DNA of 64,000 bases, from positions 1 through 64,000 of the forward strand of contig CALMRI010000047.1 of the NCBI GenBank assembly GCA_937776645.1. Direction: 5' to 3'. Origin of the DNA: an uncultured Alphaproteobacteria bacterium. GTDB taxonomy: Bacteria > Pseudomonadota > Alphaproteobacteria > Thalassobaculales > Thalassobaculaceae. Made by a program: the position numbers and the translations under genes. The notes below the pieces were generated by a model. It was not told the origin of the DNA. It made no database searches and saw nothing but the letters and a program-made list of their open reading frames with translations. Shown here in pieces: positions 52,435 to 60,746 of the stretch (positions are counted from its first letter, which is position 1; each line of letters begins with the position of its first letter).

Positions 52435-53178
52435 TCACGTCTCGTCCCGGTGAAAATTAATCCCGCCGATAACCTGAAGGGTCGGCAGGATCTCCATCAG
52501 CGTGACGTCGACCCGCTCGGGCGCGCCGATGCAATAGGCGATGGCATCGGCGATATCCTCGGGTTTGAGGGATTCGAAGCCGTCATAGAGGTCGCGCTTG
52601 GTCGCCGCACGGTCGCCAAAGAATTGTTGGGCGTGGAAATAGGTCTCGACCCGCGCCGGCGCGATCTCGGTCACCCGGATGCGCTTACCGTAAAGCTCAA
52701 TGCGCAGGTTCTGGGTCATCGCCCGCAAGGCCATCTTCGAGGTTGAATAGGCGATTTGGCCGGGCATCGGGTGGAGCGCGGCAATCGAGGTGATGTTGAC
52801 TATATGGCCTCGGTTGCGTGTTAGCATCCCAGGAATCACCGCCCGCAGCATCGCGGCGGCCCCCTCGACATTGACTTCCAGAATGCGTTTCAGGACGGCG
52901 GGGTCCTGTTCATGGATCGGCCCATCGGGCCCGGCGACGCCGGCATTGTTCACCAACACGTCGACGGCCAGATCGCCAAAAGCCGCCTCGACGGCAGCGT
53001 TGTCGGTGACATCAAGGACATGCGGGATACAACCGGTCTCGCCGGCTAGTGCTTTCAGCGGCTCGGCCGATCTGGCGACGGCGTGGACTGCCAAGCCGGC
53101 GGCGCAGAGTTTGCGCACCGTGGCGGCACCAATGCCGCGACCGGCTCCGGTAACCAAGGCGGAGGTATACAGCGTCAT
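52435..53178 (-). CDS. short-chain dehydrogenase/reductase
   Basis: 247 residues. ALVTGAGRGIGAATVRKL, VNNAGVAGPDGPIHEQDPAV, Ser in NITSIAALHPMPGQ and YSTSK. C-terminal half resembles serine/3-hydroxy acid dehydrogenases of the YdfG type (FYPGRVETYFHAQ-like: IAPARVETYFHAQQF). Start 53178 directly follows the YrdC-like stop by 13 bases, so this is the third gene of the minus-strand carboxylase operon. Confidence 0.85.
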   Translation of the reverse strand: MTLYTSALVTGAGRGIGAATVRKLCAAGLAVHAVARSAEPLKALAGETGCIPHVLDVTDNAAVEAAFGDLAVDVLVNNAGVAGPDGPIHEQDPAVLKRILEVNVEGAAAMLRAVIPGMLTRNRGHIVNITSIAALHPMPGQIAYSTSKMALRAMTQNLRIELYGKRIRVTEIAPARVETYFHAQQFFGDRAATKRDLYDGFESLKPEDIADAIAYCIGAPERVDVTLMEILPTLQVIGGINFHRDET

Positions 53179-53191
53179 CTCTCGCTCCAAA

Positions 53192-53875
53192 TTACCCGGG
53201 CTTGTCGGTCAGGGTGACGCCAAACCGTCGCTGGCAGATATCGGCGATGATCTCGAAATTGGAGCCATGGCGGACCACCTCGAAGGTCTCGACGTTCAGT
53301 AAGGTCGAGGATTGTTGGTAGTAGTGGTATTTGCGCAGCCCGTGGTCGATCACCACGTCGGCGATGCCAAGGATTTCCGGTTCGATATCCTCGATACGGA
53401 ACTTGGTGCCGGTCAGCGAGAGATTCGCCGAAGAGCCGAATATAGGATGCATTTCCTGTAGCGAAAGCCGGCAGATCTCGCCATGGAAGGGCCCGGCGTT
53501 CATCAACATCACCAGGGTGCCGTCCTTGGTGCTGGCGTCGATCGCCAGATCGTCCAGGACCCGAAGCAGCGGATGATCTATCCGACAAGGCCCGACGGCG
53601 CCAAGAGGCAGGCCGTAATCGCCGGTGATCGCATCGACGACCTCCCAGCCACGCGGCGAGAGCTTGTAAATCTCACGGGCGATCGCCTGATCGCCGACCA
53701 TGGCGTTGCGCTTCGACAAAGCTCGCTGCTTGGTATCGAAGATCTTTTGCAGCGCCGCGCCCGATCCGCCGGCGCAGGTATAGCCGACATCCATTGGAAT
53801 GATGGCGATGCCTCCGGCCTTCAAAACGTCGAAGGCGCGTCGGGCATCGTCTCGAACAAATGCGGAGACGGTCAT
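53192..53875 (-). CDS. Sua5/YciO/YrdC-domain protein in a carboxylase operon
   Basis: 227 residues of the threonylcarbamoyl-AMP synthase fold: AFDVLKAGGIAIIPMDVGYT, the KxR-type KQRALSKRNAMVGD, LVMLMNAGPFHGEICRLS, and FGSSANLSLTGT (canonical SSAN-S-G). It lacks a C-terminal Sua5 domain and is longer than TsaC. The usual K-R-P-x3-P-L loop is changed to KRNAMVG, so t6A synthesis is doubtful. It lies 13 bases after the carboxyltransferase gene and 13 before an SDR, which suggests a substrate-related function. Confidence 0.78.
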   Translation of the reverse strand: MTVSAFVRDDARRAFDVLKAGGIAIIPMDVGYTCAGGSGAALQKIFDTKQRALSKRNAMVGDQAIAREIYKLSPRGWEVVDAITGDYGLPLGAVGPCRIDHPLLRVLDDLAIDASTKDGTLVMLMNAGPFHGEICRLSLQEMHPIFGSSANLSLTGTKFRIEDIEPEILGIADVVIDHGLRKYHYYQQSSTLLNVETFEVVRHGSNFEIIADICQRRFGVTLTDKPG

Positions 53876-53888
53876 TCTACACACTCCG

Positions 53889-55436
53889 TCAGGGACGCAT
53901 CATGAAGCCGCTTGGGCCGGTCTCGCGCAACGGCGCCGCGGTCTCGGCGAAATCACAGAGCAGCCGTCTGGTGTCGCGCGGGTCGACGATCTCTTCTATC
54001 CAGAAGGCCTCGGCCGAGCGGAACGGCGAGCGCAGTTTGTTCAGCCGATCCGAGATCTCCTGCAGCTTGGCATCGGGATCGTCGGCTGCGGCGATGTCGG
54101 CCCGGTAGGCAGCCTCGATCCCGCCTTCCAGCGGCAAAGAGCCCCAGCGTCCCGATGGCCAAGCATACCGGGTGCAATACCGCCCGCCATTTTTATGCGC
54201 AGCGCCGGCGACGCCGAAAGCGTTACGGATAATCACCGAGCACCAGGGCACCGTGGTTTGCCACATGGCACTCATCGCCCGGACGCCTTCCTTGATGGTG
54301 CCGTTCTGCTCGGCTTCCAAGCCGATCTGAAAACCCGGGCAATCGACTAGATAGACCACCGGAAGATGGAAGGTCTCGGCCATATCGATAAACTTGATCA
54401 CCTTCTTGCAGGTCGCCGCCGTCCAGCAGCCGCCATAGGAATACGGGTCGCTCGCCATTACCGCCACCGGCCAGCCATCAAGCCGGGCAAAGCCGGTGAT
54501 CACCGATTTTCCATATTGTCGGCCCATCTCGAAGAAGGAACCTTCATCGACGACGGCCTCAACGATCGGTCGCATCTTGTAGACCTTTCGAATATCGCGT
54601 GGCACCACGTCGATCAGCCAGTCGACCTGTCGGTTCGGGTCGTCATCCCGGGCGCCCCTCGGGGGCAGGTCGTAGACTGAGTTCGGCAGATACGAGAGGA
54701 ATTTGCGTGCGCATTCGAAGGCCTCCTCCTCGGTATTGACCGCATGGTCGACGGCGCCCGCCTTCAACTGAATTTGATAGCCGCCAAGCTCGTTCTTGGT
54801 GAGGTTCTGACCGGTGCGCGCCACCACTGGCGGGCCGGCGACAAAAAGCGCTGACTTGTCCTTGATCATGACGGAGTAATGCGAGGCGGCGAGATGCGCC
54901 GCGCCCAGCCCAGCGACCGAGCCAAGGCCAAGTGCGACCCGGGGTATAGTGCCCATGTTCTGGACTACTAATTCCCAGCCGGAAACACCGGGTACGTTGG
55001 CGCGTCCCGTGGTCTCGATCGTTTTCACCGAGCCACCGCCGCCGGAGCCCTCGACCATGCGGATCAACGGCAGACGTAAGGCGTTGGCCATCTCCTCGCA
55101 CATGTTGTGCTTGCCCTTGATCGTGGCGTCGGCTGAGCCACCGCGCACGGTGAAATCATCGCCGCCGATGATCACCGGTCGTCCACCGACCTTAGCTTTG
55201 CCGAACACGAAGTTCGACGGCGTCAATTTGGTGAGATTGTTGTTCTCGTCATACTCGGCCATGCCGCCGATCTTGCCGCTCTCATGAAAGCTGTCGGGAT
55301 CGACCATCAAAGCCACGCGCTCTCGGATCGTGTATCTCCCGCCATCCCTTTGGCGCTGCACCCGCTCGGGCCCGCCAAGCTCCTCGGCGAAGTCCTCGCG
55401 GCGGCGGAGTTCATCGAGTTCGTTTTGCCAAGACAT
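53889..55436 (-). CDS. acyl-CoA carboxylase, carboxyltransferase subunit
   Basis: 515 residues of the PccB/MccB family: both crotonase-like halves are present, with GGDDFTVRGGSADATIKGKH, IRMVEGSGGGGSVKTIETTG in the first and ACRKVIKF-like, VVYLVDCPGFQIGLEAEQNG and AHKNGGRYCTRYAWPSGRWG in the second. Accepts CO2 from biotin and transfers it to an acyl-CoA. It faces the carrier and carboxylase genes on the other strand; the three should form one enzyme. Substrate could be propionyl-, methylcrotonyl- or an unusual acyl-CoA. Confidence 0.9.
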   Translation of the reverse strand: MSWQNELDELRRREDFAEELGGPERVQRQRDGGRYTIRERVALMVDPDSFHESGKIGGMAEYDENNNLTKLTPSNFVFGKAKVGGRPVIIGGDDFTVRGGSADATIKGKHNMCEEMANALRLPLIRMVEGSGGGGSVKTIETTGRANVPGVSGWELVVQNMGTIPRVALGLGSVAGLGAAHLAASHYSVMIKDKSALFVAGPPVVARTGQNLTKNELGGYQIQLKAGAVDHAVNTEEEAFECARKFLSYLPNSVYDLPPRGARDDDPNRQVDWLIDVVPRDIRKVYKMRPIVEAVVDEGSFFEMGRQYGKSVITGFARLDGWPVAVMASDPYSYGGCWTAATCKKVIKFIDMAETFHLPVVYLVDCPGFQIGLEAEQNGTIKEGVRAMSAMWQTTVPWCSVIIRNAFGVAGAAHKNGGRYCTRYAWPSGRWGSLPLEGGIEAAYRADIAAADDPDAKLQEISDRLNKLRSPFRSAEAFWIEEIVDPRDTRRLLCDFAETAAPLRETGPSGFMMRP

Positions 55437-55698
55437 GCTGCTTTTCCAATGCGTGCGCGGTGACCGTGATGCTGAGGAACGGCGTTACCCAGGAATGGGG
55501 CCGAGTTTAGCGCCAATCGCCGGGAACGCCAGTCGTTGGCCCTGATATCGAGCATGCATTTCTGGTGTCGCGAAATCATAGAGTGGACAGTAGCGTTTGG
55601 CGGTTACTTGGCCACTGCGATAAACTGGGCTACAGGGGTTTCCGGAGGCGCCGGCCTGCTCACCAGCACGGCCCTGGAAAATGATGGAAGGAATATAG

Positions 55699-55920
55699 AT
55701 GCCCGAGGTAAAGGTTCTAAGCGAGGTCACCGGCAATGCCTGGAAGATAGTTGTCTCCGAGGGTCAGGCGGTTGAGGAGGGCGACGAGTTGATGATTGCC
55801 GAAGCAATGAAGATGGAGATCCCGCAGCTGGCGCCGGAAACCGGGACGGTGAAGAAAATCTGTGTCGAGGAAGGCGCAGCGATCTCCGAGGATGATCTGA
55901 TTTTCATTATCGAGACCTGA
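55699..55920 (+). CDS. biotin carboxyl carrier protein, single domain
   Basis: 73 residues, essentially only the biotinyl fold with the biotin-Lys in IAEAMKMEIPQLAPETG (K38). Much shorter than AccB, which has a long amino arm, and not fused to the carboxylase as in PccA or MccA. Followed 34 bases later by the biotin carboxylase, so the acyl-CoA carboxylase here is a three-polypeptide type. Confidence 0.93.
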   Translation: MPEVKVLSEVTGNAWKIVVSEGQAVEEGDELMIAEAMKMEIPQLAPETGTVKKICVEEGAAISEDDLIFIIET

Positions 55921-55954
55921 CGCTCGGATTGGCCACGCACGCGGAAGTCCTGCC

Positions 55955-57319
55955 ATGCAAAAGGTTTTGATAGCCAACCGGGGTGAGATCGCCTGTCGGA
56001 TCATCCGCAGTTGCCGGCGGTTGGGTTATGCCTCGGTCGCGGTGTTCTCGGAAGCGGATGCATCGGCCCAACATGTTCTCCTCGCGGATGAGGCCTACGG
56101 AATCGGCCCGGCGCCGGTGCGGGAGAGCTATCTGCGCATCGAGGCGATCCTCGATGTTGCTGGGCGCTCGGGCGCTCGGTTCATTCATCCAGGATATGGC
56201 TTGCTGTCGGAAAACACGTCTTTTGCCGAAGCGGTCGAGGTGGCTGGCCTGGTTTGGGTCGGGCCGACCCCTGCCAGCATCACCGCCATGGCCGATAAGG
56301 GACGGGCCCGCGATCTGGCGGTTGCCGCGAGTGTCCCGGTGCTATCAGGCTCGCCGCGCCTGGATCTGGAAAATGATGCCGCTGTCGTTGCGGCCGGTGA
56401 TCAGGTTGGCTTTCCCTTGCTGGTTAAGGCCAGTGGCGGCGGCGGCGGGATTGGCATGAAATTAGCTGAAAAGGCCGGGGATGTGGTGAAGACGGCGCGG
56501 ACTGTTTCCGCCCTGGCCGAGCGCACCTTCGGTGATGGCGGCGTGTTCTTCGAACGTTACGTGGTCCGGGCGCGGCATATCGAAGTGCAGATTTTTGGTC
56601 TGGGTGACGGTCGGGTATTCCATTTGTTTGATCGGGAATGCTCGATCCAGCGACGTTTTCAAAAAGTGATAGAGGAAGCGCCGGCCCCGCGGCTTTCGGC
56701 GGGGACTCGCGCCGAGATGACCGAGGCGGCCTGCCGTCTCGCGGCGGATCAGAACTATGCCGGCGCTGGCACCATCGAATTCATTCTCGATGATGAGACG
56801 GGTGATTTTTACTTCCTTGAGATGAACACCCGCATTCAGGTTGAGCATCCCGTAACTGAAATGATCACCGGCCAGGATATCGTCGGGTTGCAGCTATCCT
56901 TGGCGGCGGGGGAAACGCTCGACGCTTTGGCTCACCGACCACCCGAATACAGCGGTCATTCCATCGAATGCCGGCTCTACGCTGAGAACCCAGCGAAAAA
57001 ATTCTTCCCCTCGCCGGGTGTTCTCGAATGGTTTCAACTCCCTAAAGTAGCGCCGGGCCTGCGGATCGATACCGGATTCGTCGAGGGCGATACAGTGACC
57101 CCTTATTATGATCCGATGATCGCCAAGATCATCACCTCCGGCGCTGATCGGCCCGCAGCGATAGTGGCGATGGCGGAGGCTCTCGCGCAGATCGAGGTCG
57201 CGGGAATCACGACAAATCTCGAATTCCTAAAGCGCGTGGTTGCGCATCCGGAATTCATGGCCGCCCGGACCGACACGCGCTTCATCGAGCGTCACGGCAC
57301 AGCTTTGACCGAAGGCTGA
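55955..57319 (+). CDS. biotin carboxylase subunit
   Basis: 454 residues, ATP-grasp. KVLIANRGEIACRIIRSCRR at the start, glycine-rich ATP loop KASGGGGGIGMKLAEK, FHLFDRECSIQRRFQKVIEE and FYFLEMNTRIQVEHPVTEMI with the catalytic residues. Length equals AccC, with no fused BCCP domain. Carboxylates the 73-residue carrier. A second AccC for fatty acid synthesis presumably lies elsewhere. Confidence 0.93.
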   Translation: MQKVLIANRGEIACRIIRSCRRLGYASVAVFSEADASAQHVLLADEAYGIGPAPVRESYLRIEAILDVAGRSGARFIHPGYGLLSENTSFAEAVEVAGLVWVGPTPASITAMADKGRARDLAVAASVPVLSGSPRLDLENDAAVVAAGDQVGFPLLVKASGGGGGIGMKLAEKAGDVVKTARTVSALAERTFGDGGVFFERYVVRARHIEVQIFGLGDGRVFHLFDRECSIQRRFQKVIEEAPAPRLSAGTRAEMTEAACRLAADQNYAGAGTIEFILDDETGDFYFLEMNTRIQVEHPVTEMITGQDIVGLQLSLAAGETLDALAHRPPEYSGHSIECRLYAENPAKKFFPSPGVLEWFQLPKVAPGLRIDTGFVEGDTVTPYYDPMIAKIITSGADRPAAIVAMAEALAQIEVAGITTNLEFLKRVVAHPEFMAARTDTRFIERHGTALTEG

Positions 57320-57340
57320 CCTTGTAAGGTTGGCTCAGGC

Positions 57341-59230
57341 TTAGGGTTTCGCCTGGCACCAGAACTGATACATGGCGATGAAGGTGTCGGGGTTATCCCG
57401 CTCGTAAGCGTCCCATATGGACAGATCCCGCTCAGAGCCAGGCTTGGCGAAGCGCTGGCGGAAAGCCCCGTTTTCACGCTCGGGCAGGGTCTCGAACCCA
57501 ACGAACTCCAGATCGAGATCGGCCAAGGCCGCGGCAATTTCTGGAAGCGTGAATTGAACCTCCTGGGCATGGAACAACAGGTCTCGGCAACCGCTAAGAG
57601 AATAGAAATCAGCGATCTGCAACACCACGGCTTCAGGTCCGGTCGGGGGGTCGGCCAATAAACTGGCCCGCCTTTGGCGCAGAAAGTCATTAACCCGCTC
57701 GCGATCAGCGCCACCCGGAACCGGGGCGCGCAGGCTTTCCCAGAGTCGCCGGGCACGAGCACTATACAAGCCGATCCGCATCAACCCGCCAGGTTTCACC
57801 AAGCCTCGCAAGACCCGCCATCCGGCGACCGGGTCGGCCATGTGGTGCAGCACGCCGGAGCATTCAATTAAGTCAAACCGGTCTTCAAGGGTCGCGAGTT
57901 TGAGGATGTCCGCCTGGATGAAGGTTATGTTCTCCTGGCCGTAAACCTCCGCCTGCCGCATGGCGAAGGCTAGGGAAGCCCGACTGATATCAACGGCGAG
58001 AACCGTGCAGTCCTTGTGTCGGGCGGCCGTCGTGATCGCGTGGCGACCGGTGCCGCAGCCTGCGATCAGGATTCGCGGCGCCGCCAAATCGAGGCATTGT
58101 GTTCTCAGTGCCGGGAACTGGTGGGCTAGGCGATCGACCAGGCTCCGGGGTTGGCGATCCCAGTCGATCGATAGCCACTTCGGGTAGGGATTGGTCTCAT
58201 ACTGATCTTGAACGGCGACCGATGTGCTGTCCTCGACCGCCGTCAGGGTTTGTAGCGCCGAGGCGACCCGGCTTTCGGCGATAGGGTCGGCGACAGCGCG
58301 TTTGAGAAAGGCCCGCATCGGCGATCCATCATCCGGTTCTACAGAGAGCCGCTGCCATAACTCATGTGCCGCCGGAAGCCCGCCGAGAGGCAGATACATG
58401 CCGGCGATGGCCAACCCGGCAGGATTGTCACCTGTCAGCGTTGCTGATAGCGCGGCGGCGGAGGCCTGCTCATCTGGGGTAACGGTCTGGGCGTGTTCAC
58501 TGGCCTGACATTGCGCGGCGATCGCCCACAGCAGCGCTGGGTCGCTGATGATCGGTTCGCCGGCTCCGGCCAGCGCCAACAGCTGTCGGCGGGCCAGGGT
58601 AATCCAGGCCTCGATCTCCGGCGATGGGACGATGGTCCAGGTCAATAGCGCGATCAGCAGCGGATCGGCGATCTCACGCGGCGTCAACGGACGGCCCGGA
58701 GCCCCATCGGGATATGCATCGCTTGAGACCGCGATCAATCCGGCGAACCGTCGATTGGCCAGGGCCAGCCGCGTCGCCGGCCCCGCCAGGCGCTGCAGAT
58801 CGATGTCGCGGCACTGGAACAGATTTAGCAGGGCCTCGCGGGCCGTGGGCGATGGTTTGGTAAAGTTCATCTCAATCAAGTTGCCGATGGTCGCGGATTG
58901 GACTTCCCGGTTGCTCGGGTTGTCCCGAGATAGCACCGCGAGGTGGGAAATCGCTTCTTCGTGGCGGCCCAGCTGGCGTAGCGCGCGGGCTAGGTTCTTG
59001 CGGGCCATGCCATAACCGGCGTTGAGCTTGAGGGCGCGGCGATAGCTTTCGACCGCCTCCTTCGTTCGGCCGGCCGCCTTCAGCGCCACCGCGAGGTTAT
59101 TGTGGGCGACCGGCTGCCGTGGATCGGCCTGGGCGATCCGTTGGTATAGTTGCGCGGCCTCCTCGGCGCGGCCCGCCTTTAAGAGCGCCCCGGCGGCGCG
59201 GCCATCCGCGTGCCAATCGGTGCTGGTCAT
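57341..59230 (-). CDS. TPR protein fused to a SAM methyltransferase
   Basis: 629 residues. Amino TPR array from residue ~10 (GALLKAGRAEEAAQLYQRIA, PVAHNNLAVALKAAGRTKEA, and KEAVESYRRALKLNAGYGMA), a helical middle, and a class I methyltransferase at ~370-520 with motif I PRILIAGCGTGRHAITTAAR and VLAVDISRASLAFA, ending FIAMYQFWCQAKP. Such fusions in alphaproteobacteria probably modify proteins or glycans; no substrate is known. The start lies one base after the stop of the upstream TPR gene, so translation is coupled. Confidence 0.85.
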   Translation of the reverse strand: MTSTDWHADGRAAGALLKAGRAEEAAQLYQRIAQADPRQPVAHNNLAVALKAAGRTKEAVESYRRALKLNAGYGMARKNLARALRQLGRHEEAISHLAVLSRDNPSNREVQSATIGNLIEMNFTKPSPTAREALLNLFQCRDIDLQRLAGPATRLALANRRFAGLIAVSSDAYPDGAPGRPLTPREIADPLLIALLTWTIVPSPEIEAWITLARRQLLALAGAGEPIISDPALLWAIAAQCQASEHAQTVTPDEQASAAALSATLTGDNPAGLAIAGMYLPLGGLPAAHELWQRLSVEPDDGSPMRAFLKRAVADPIAESRVASALQTLTAVEDSTSVAVQDQYETNPYPKWLSIDWDRQPRSLVDRLAHQFPALRTQCLDLAAPRILIAGCGTGRHAITTAARHKDCTVLAVDISRASLAFAMRQAEVYGQENITFIQADILKLATLEDRFDLIECSGVLHHMADPVAGWRVLRGLVKPGGLMRIGLYSARARRLWESLRAPVPGGADRERVNDFLRQRRASLLADPPTGPEAVVLQIADFYSLSGCRDLLFHAQEVQFTLPEIAAALADLDLEFVGFETLPERENGAFRQRFAKPGSERDLSIWDAYERDNPDTFIAMYQFWCQAKP

Positions 59231-59231
59231 C

Positions 59232-60440
59232 TTAAACCACCCGTGGATGCAGGTCGAAGGCGATGCTGATCCGCTCGCCGCCGCCGCTAAATGGAATCGT
59301 TCCATGCCAGACATAGGATGGAAACAGGATTGCCATGCCCGGCTCGGGACAGATAGTCTCGATTCCCGCCGCGCCGGAAAGCGGCGGGATGCCGTAACCG
59401 GGCCGGTTAAACTCGATCCACCCGGCGTGTGGATCATCCCCTGGTTCTGGCTCGGGGACGGTGACGTAGTAGACACCACTCATCCAGCCAAGATTATGTA
59501 TATGGGCGGATTGATGATCCGAAGCGCCAAGCAGATTGCCCCAGGTATCGAGGTCGTAAGCCGAGGGTTTGGCTGCCAAATAGGGGTGGTGAGGATCGTC
59601 CGGGAGGTCAGCGATAACAGCGTCGATCGCGGCCCGCAAACTCTTTTCGAAGGTGCTGATCACCGGAACCTGGTGCTCAAAAAGCCGGTGTACGATCGCC
59701 CCGCCCCGAATGGCGCGCTGGGCCGGGTCCCAATCCTTTGAAAGATTTGGATGGGTTTTCAGCGCCGCCGCCAGATCCGCGTTGAAGGTGGCTGCGTTGG
59801 CCAGACCTGCGGAAACCTCAAGGCGCACCGAGCGAACCAGCGAGCCGAGCCCGATCAGCGCGTCCGCTTCGCCATCTCGGCCAAGCGCCCGTAGTGCGAT
59901 GGTGCGATAGGCGGTAGCGCGAACATGAGACGGCTCCCGCCCGAGGACACGGTCGGTGGCTTCAAGCGCCGCCGCCGGATCAGCTTGCTTCAACAAGGCC
60001 GCCGCTAGGTTATTCGCTGCCGATAGCGACTCAGGATGCACCACTAGCGCCCGGCGGTACACTATGCTCGCGCCGGCGTTATCGTCCGCCTGCTGCGCCA
60101 AATTGCCCAATTTAACCAGCGAATCGGCCTGCCCCGGTACCAGGGCAAGCGCCCGGAGATACGCCCGGTGCGCGATCGCCGGCTCGCTGGATTGCTCGGC
60201 CCAGTCCCCAAGGGCGTTATGCGCCTGCATATAGTCGGGGGCGCTCGCCAGCGCAGTGGCAATCAGTCCGCGCGCTTCACCGAGGTGGCCGGTCCGTAAC
60301 GCCAGGCGAGCCAGCAACGTCGCCGCCACCGGATGACCGGGCAGCGCGCCCAGGATGTCACGATAGAGCCGTTCGGCCTCCGCTATCCGCCCGGCATTGT
60401 GGTGTGAAATAGCGAGGCGGAGGGTGTCCTGCGGGTTCAT
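59232..60440 (-). CDS. TPR protein fused to a 2OG-Fe(II) oxygenase-like domain
   Basis: 402 residues. About five TPRs from the amino end (NAGRIAEAERLYRDILGALP, GHPVAATLLARLALRTGHLG, ADSLVKLGNLAQQADDNAGA). The C-terminal domain has HIHNLGWMSGVYYVTVPEPE, GMAILFPSYVWHGTIPFSGG and ERISIAFDLHP, matching the putative 2OG-Fe(II) oxygenase family (PF13759 type), with metal His in SYVWHGT and the first ligand in HIHN. Start 60440 from the TPR register. Transcribed away from tRNA-Phe and coupled to the methyltransferase gene. Confidence 0.83.
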   Translation of the reverse strand: MNPQDTLRLAISHHNAGRIAEAERLYRDILGALPGHPVAATLLARLALRTGHLGEARGLIATALASAPDYMQAHNALGDWAEQSSEPAIAHRAYLRALALVPGQADSLVKLGNLAQQADDNAGASIVYRRALVVHPESLSAANNLAAALLKQADPAAALEATDRVLGREPSHVRATAYRTIALRALGRDGEADALIGLGSLVRSVRLEVSAGLANAATFNADLAAALKTHPNLSKDWDPAQRAIRGGAIVHRLFEHQVPVISTFEKSLRAAIDAVIADLPDDPHHPYLAAKPSAYDLDTWGNLLGASDHQSAHIHNLGWMSGVYYVTVPEPEPGDDPHAGWIEFNRPGYGIPPLSGAAGIETICPEPGMAILFPSYVWHGTIPFSGGGERISIAFDLHPRVV

Positions 60441-60594
60441 GGCGCGCCGTAGATGGTGAACGTCCCTGTCTTCGTAGCTTTTCCGGCGATTTCGAACAAG
60501 CGCATCCATCCCAGCATTCGCCGTGTTCGAGGCATCTGGACAGGCTTGCCAGATTCTTTTATACACCGATCCGGTGGCCTTTGGCGCCACCAGT

Positions 60595-60670
60595 GCCCAG
60601 GTAGCTCAGTTGGTAGAGCAGTGGACTGAAAATCCGCGTGTCGGTGGTTCGAGTCCGCCCCTGGGCACCA
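60595..60670 (+). tRNA. tRNA-Phe (anticodon GAA)
   Basis: Acceptor GCCCAGG pairs with CCTGGGC (60660-60666), D arm GCTCAGTTGGTAGAGC, anticodon arm GTGGA-CTGAAAA-TCCGC with GAA, T arm GGTTCGAGTCC, encoded CCA. Its last 17 bases (60654-60670) begin the left arm of the 93-bp inverted repeat and are probably the attachment core of the integrative element. Confidence 0.97.
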
Positions 60671-60746
60671 TTTAACCGATCAAATAAGATCTAACCCATT
60701 GATATGTAAGCTGCGTTGTAGCTGCATGGATATGGGTGATGTCCAA
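60654..60746 (+). repeat. left arm of 93-bp inverted repeat (attachment region)
   Basis: Identical at 92 of 93 positions to the complement of 61893-61985; the one difference is A at 60686 against C (complement of G61953). It holds the last 17 bases of tRNA-Phe, the 66-base spacer and the integrase start codons up to the third codon. Likely attL-type site plus integrase leader. Confidence 0.97.
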
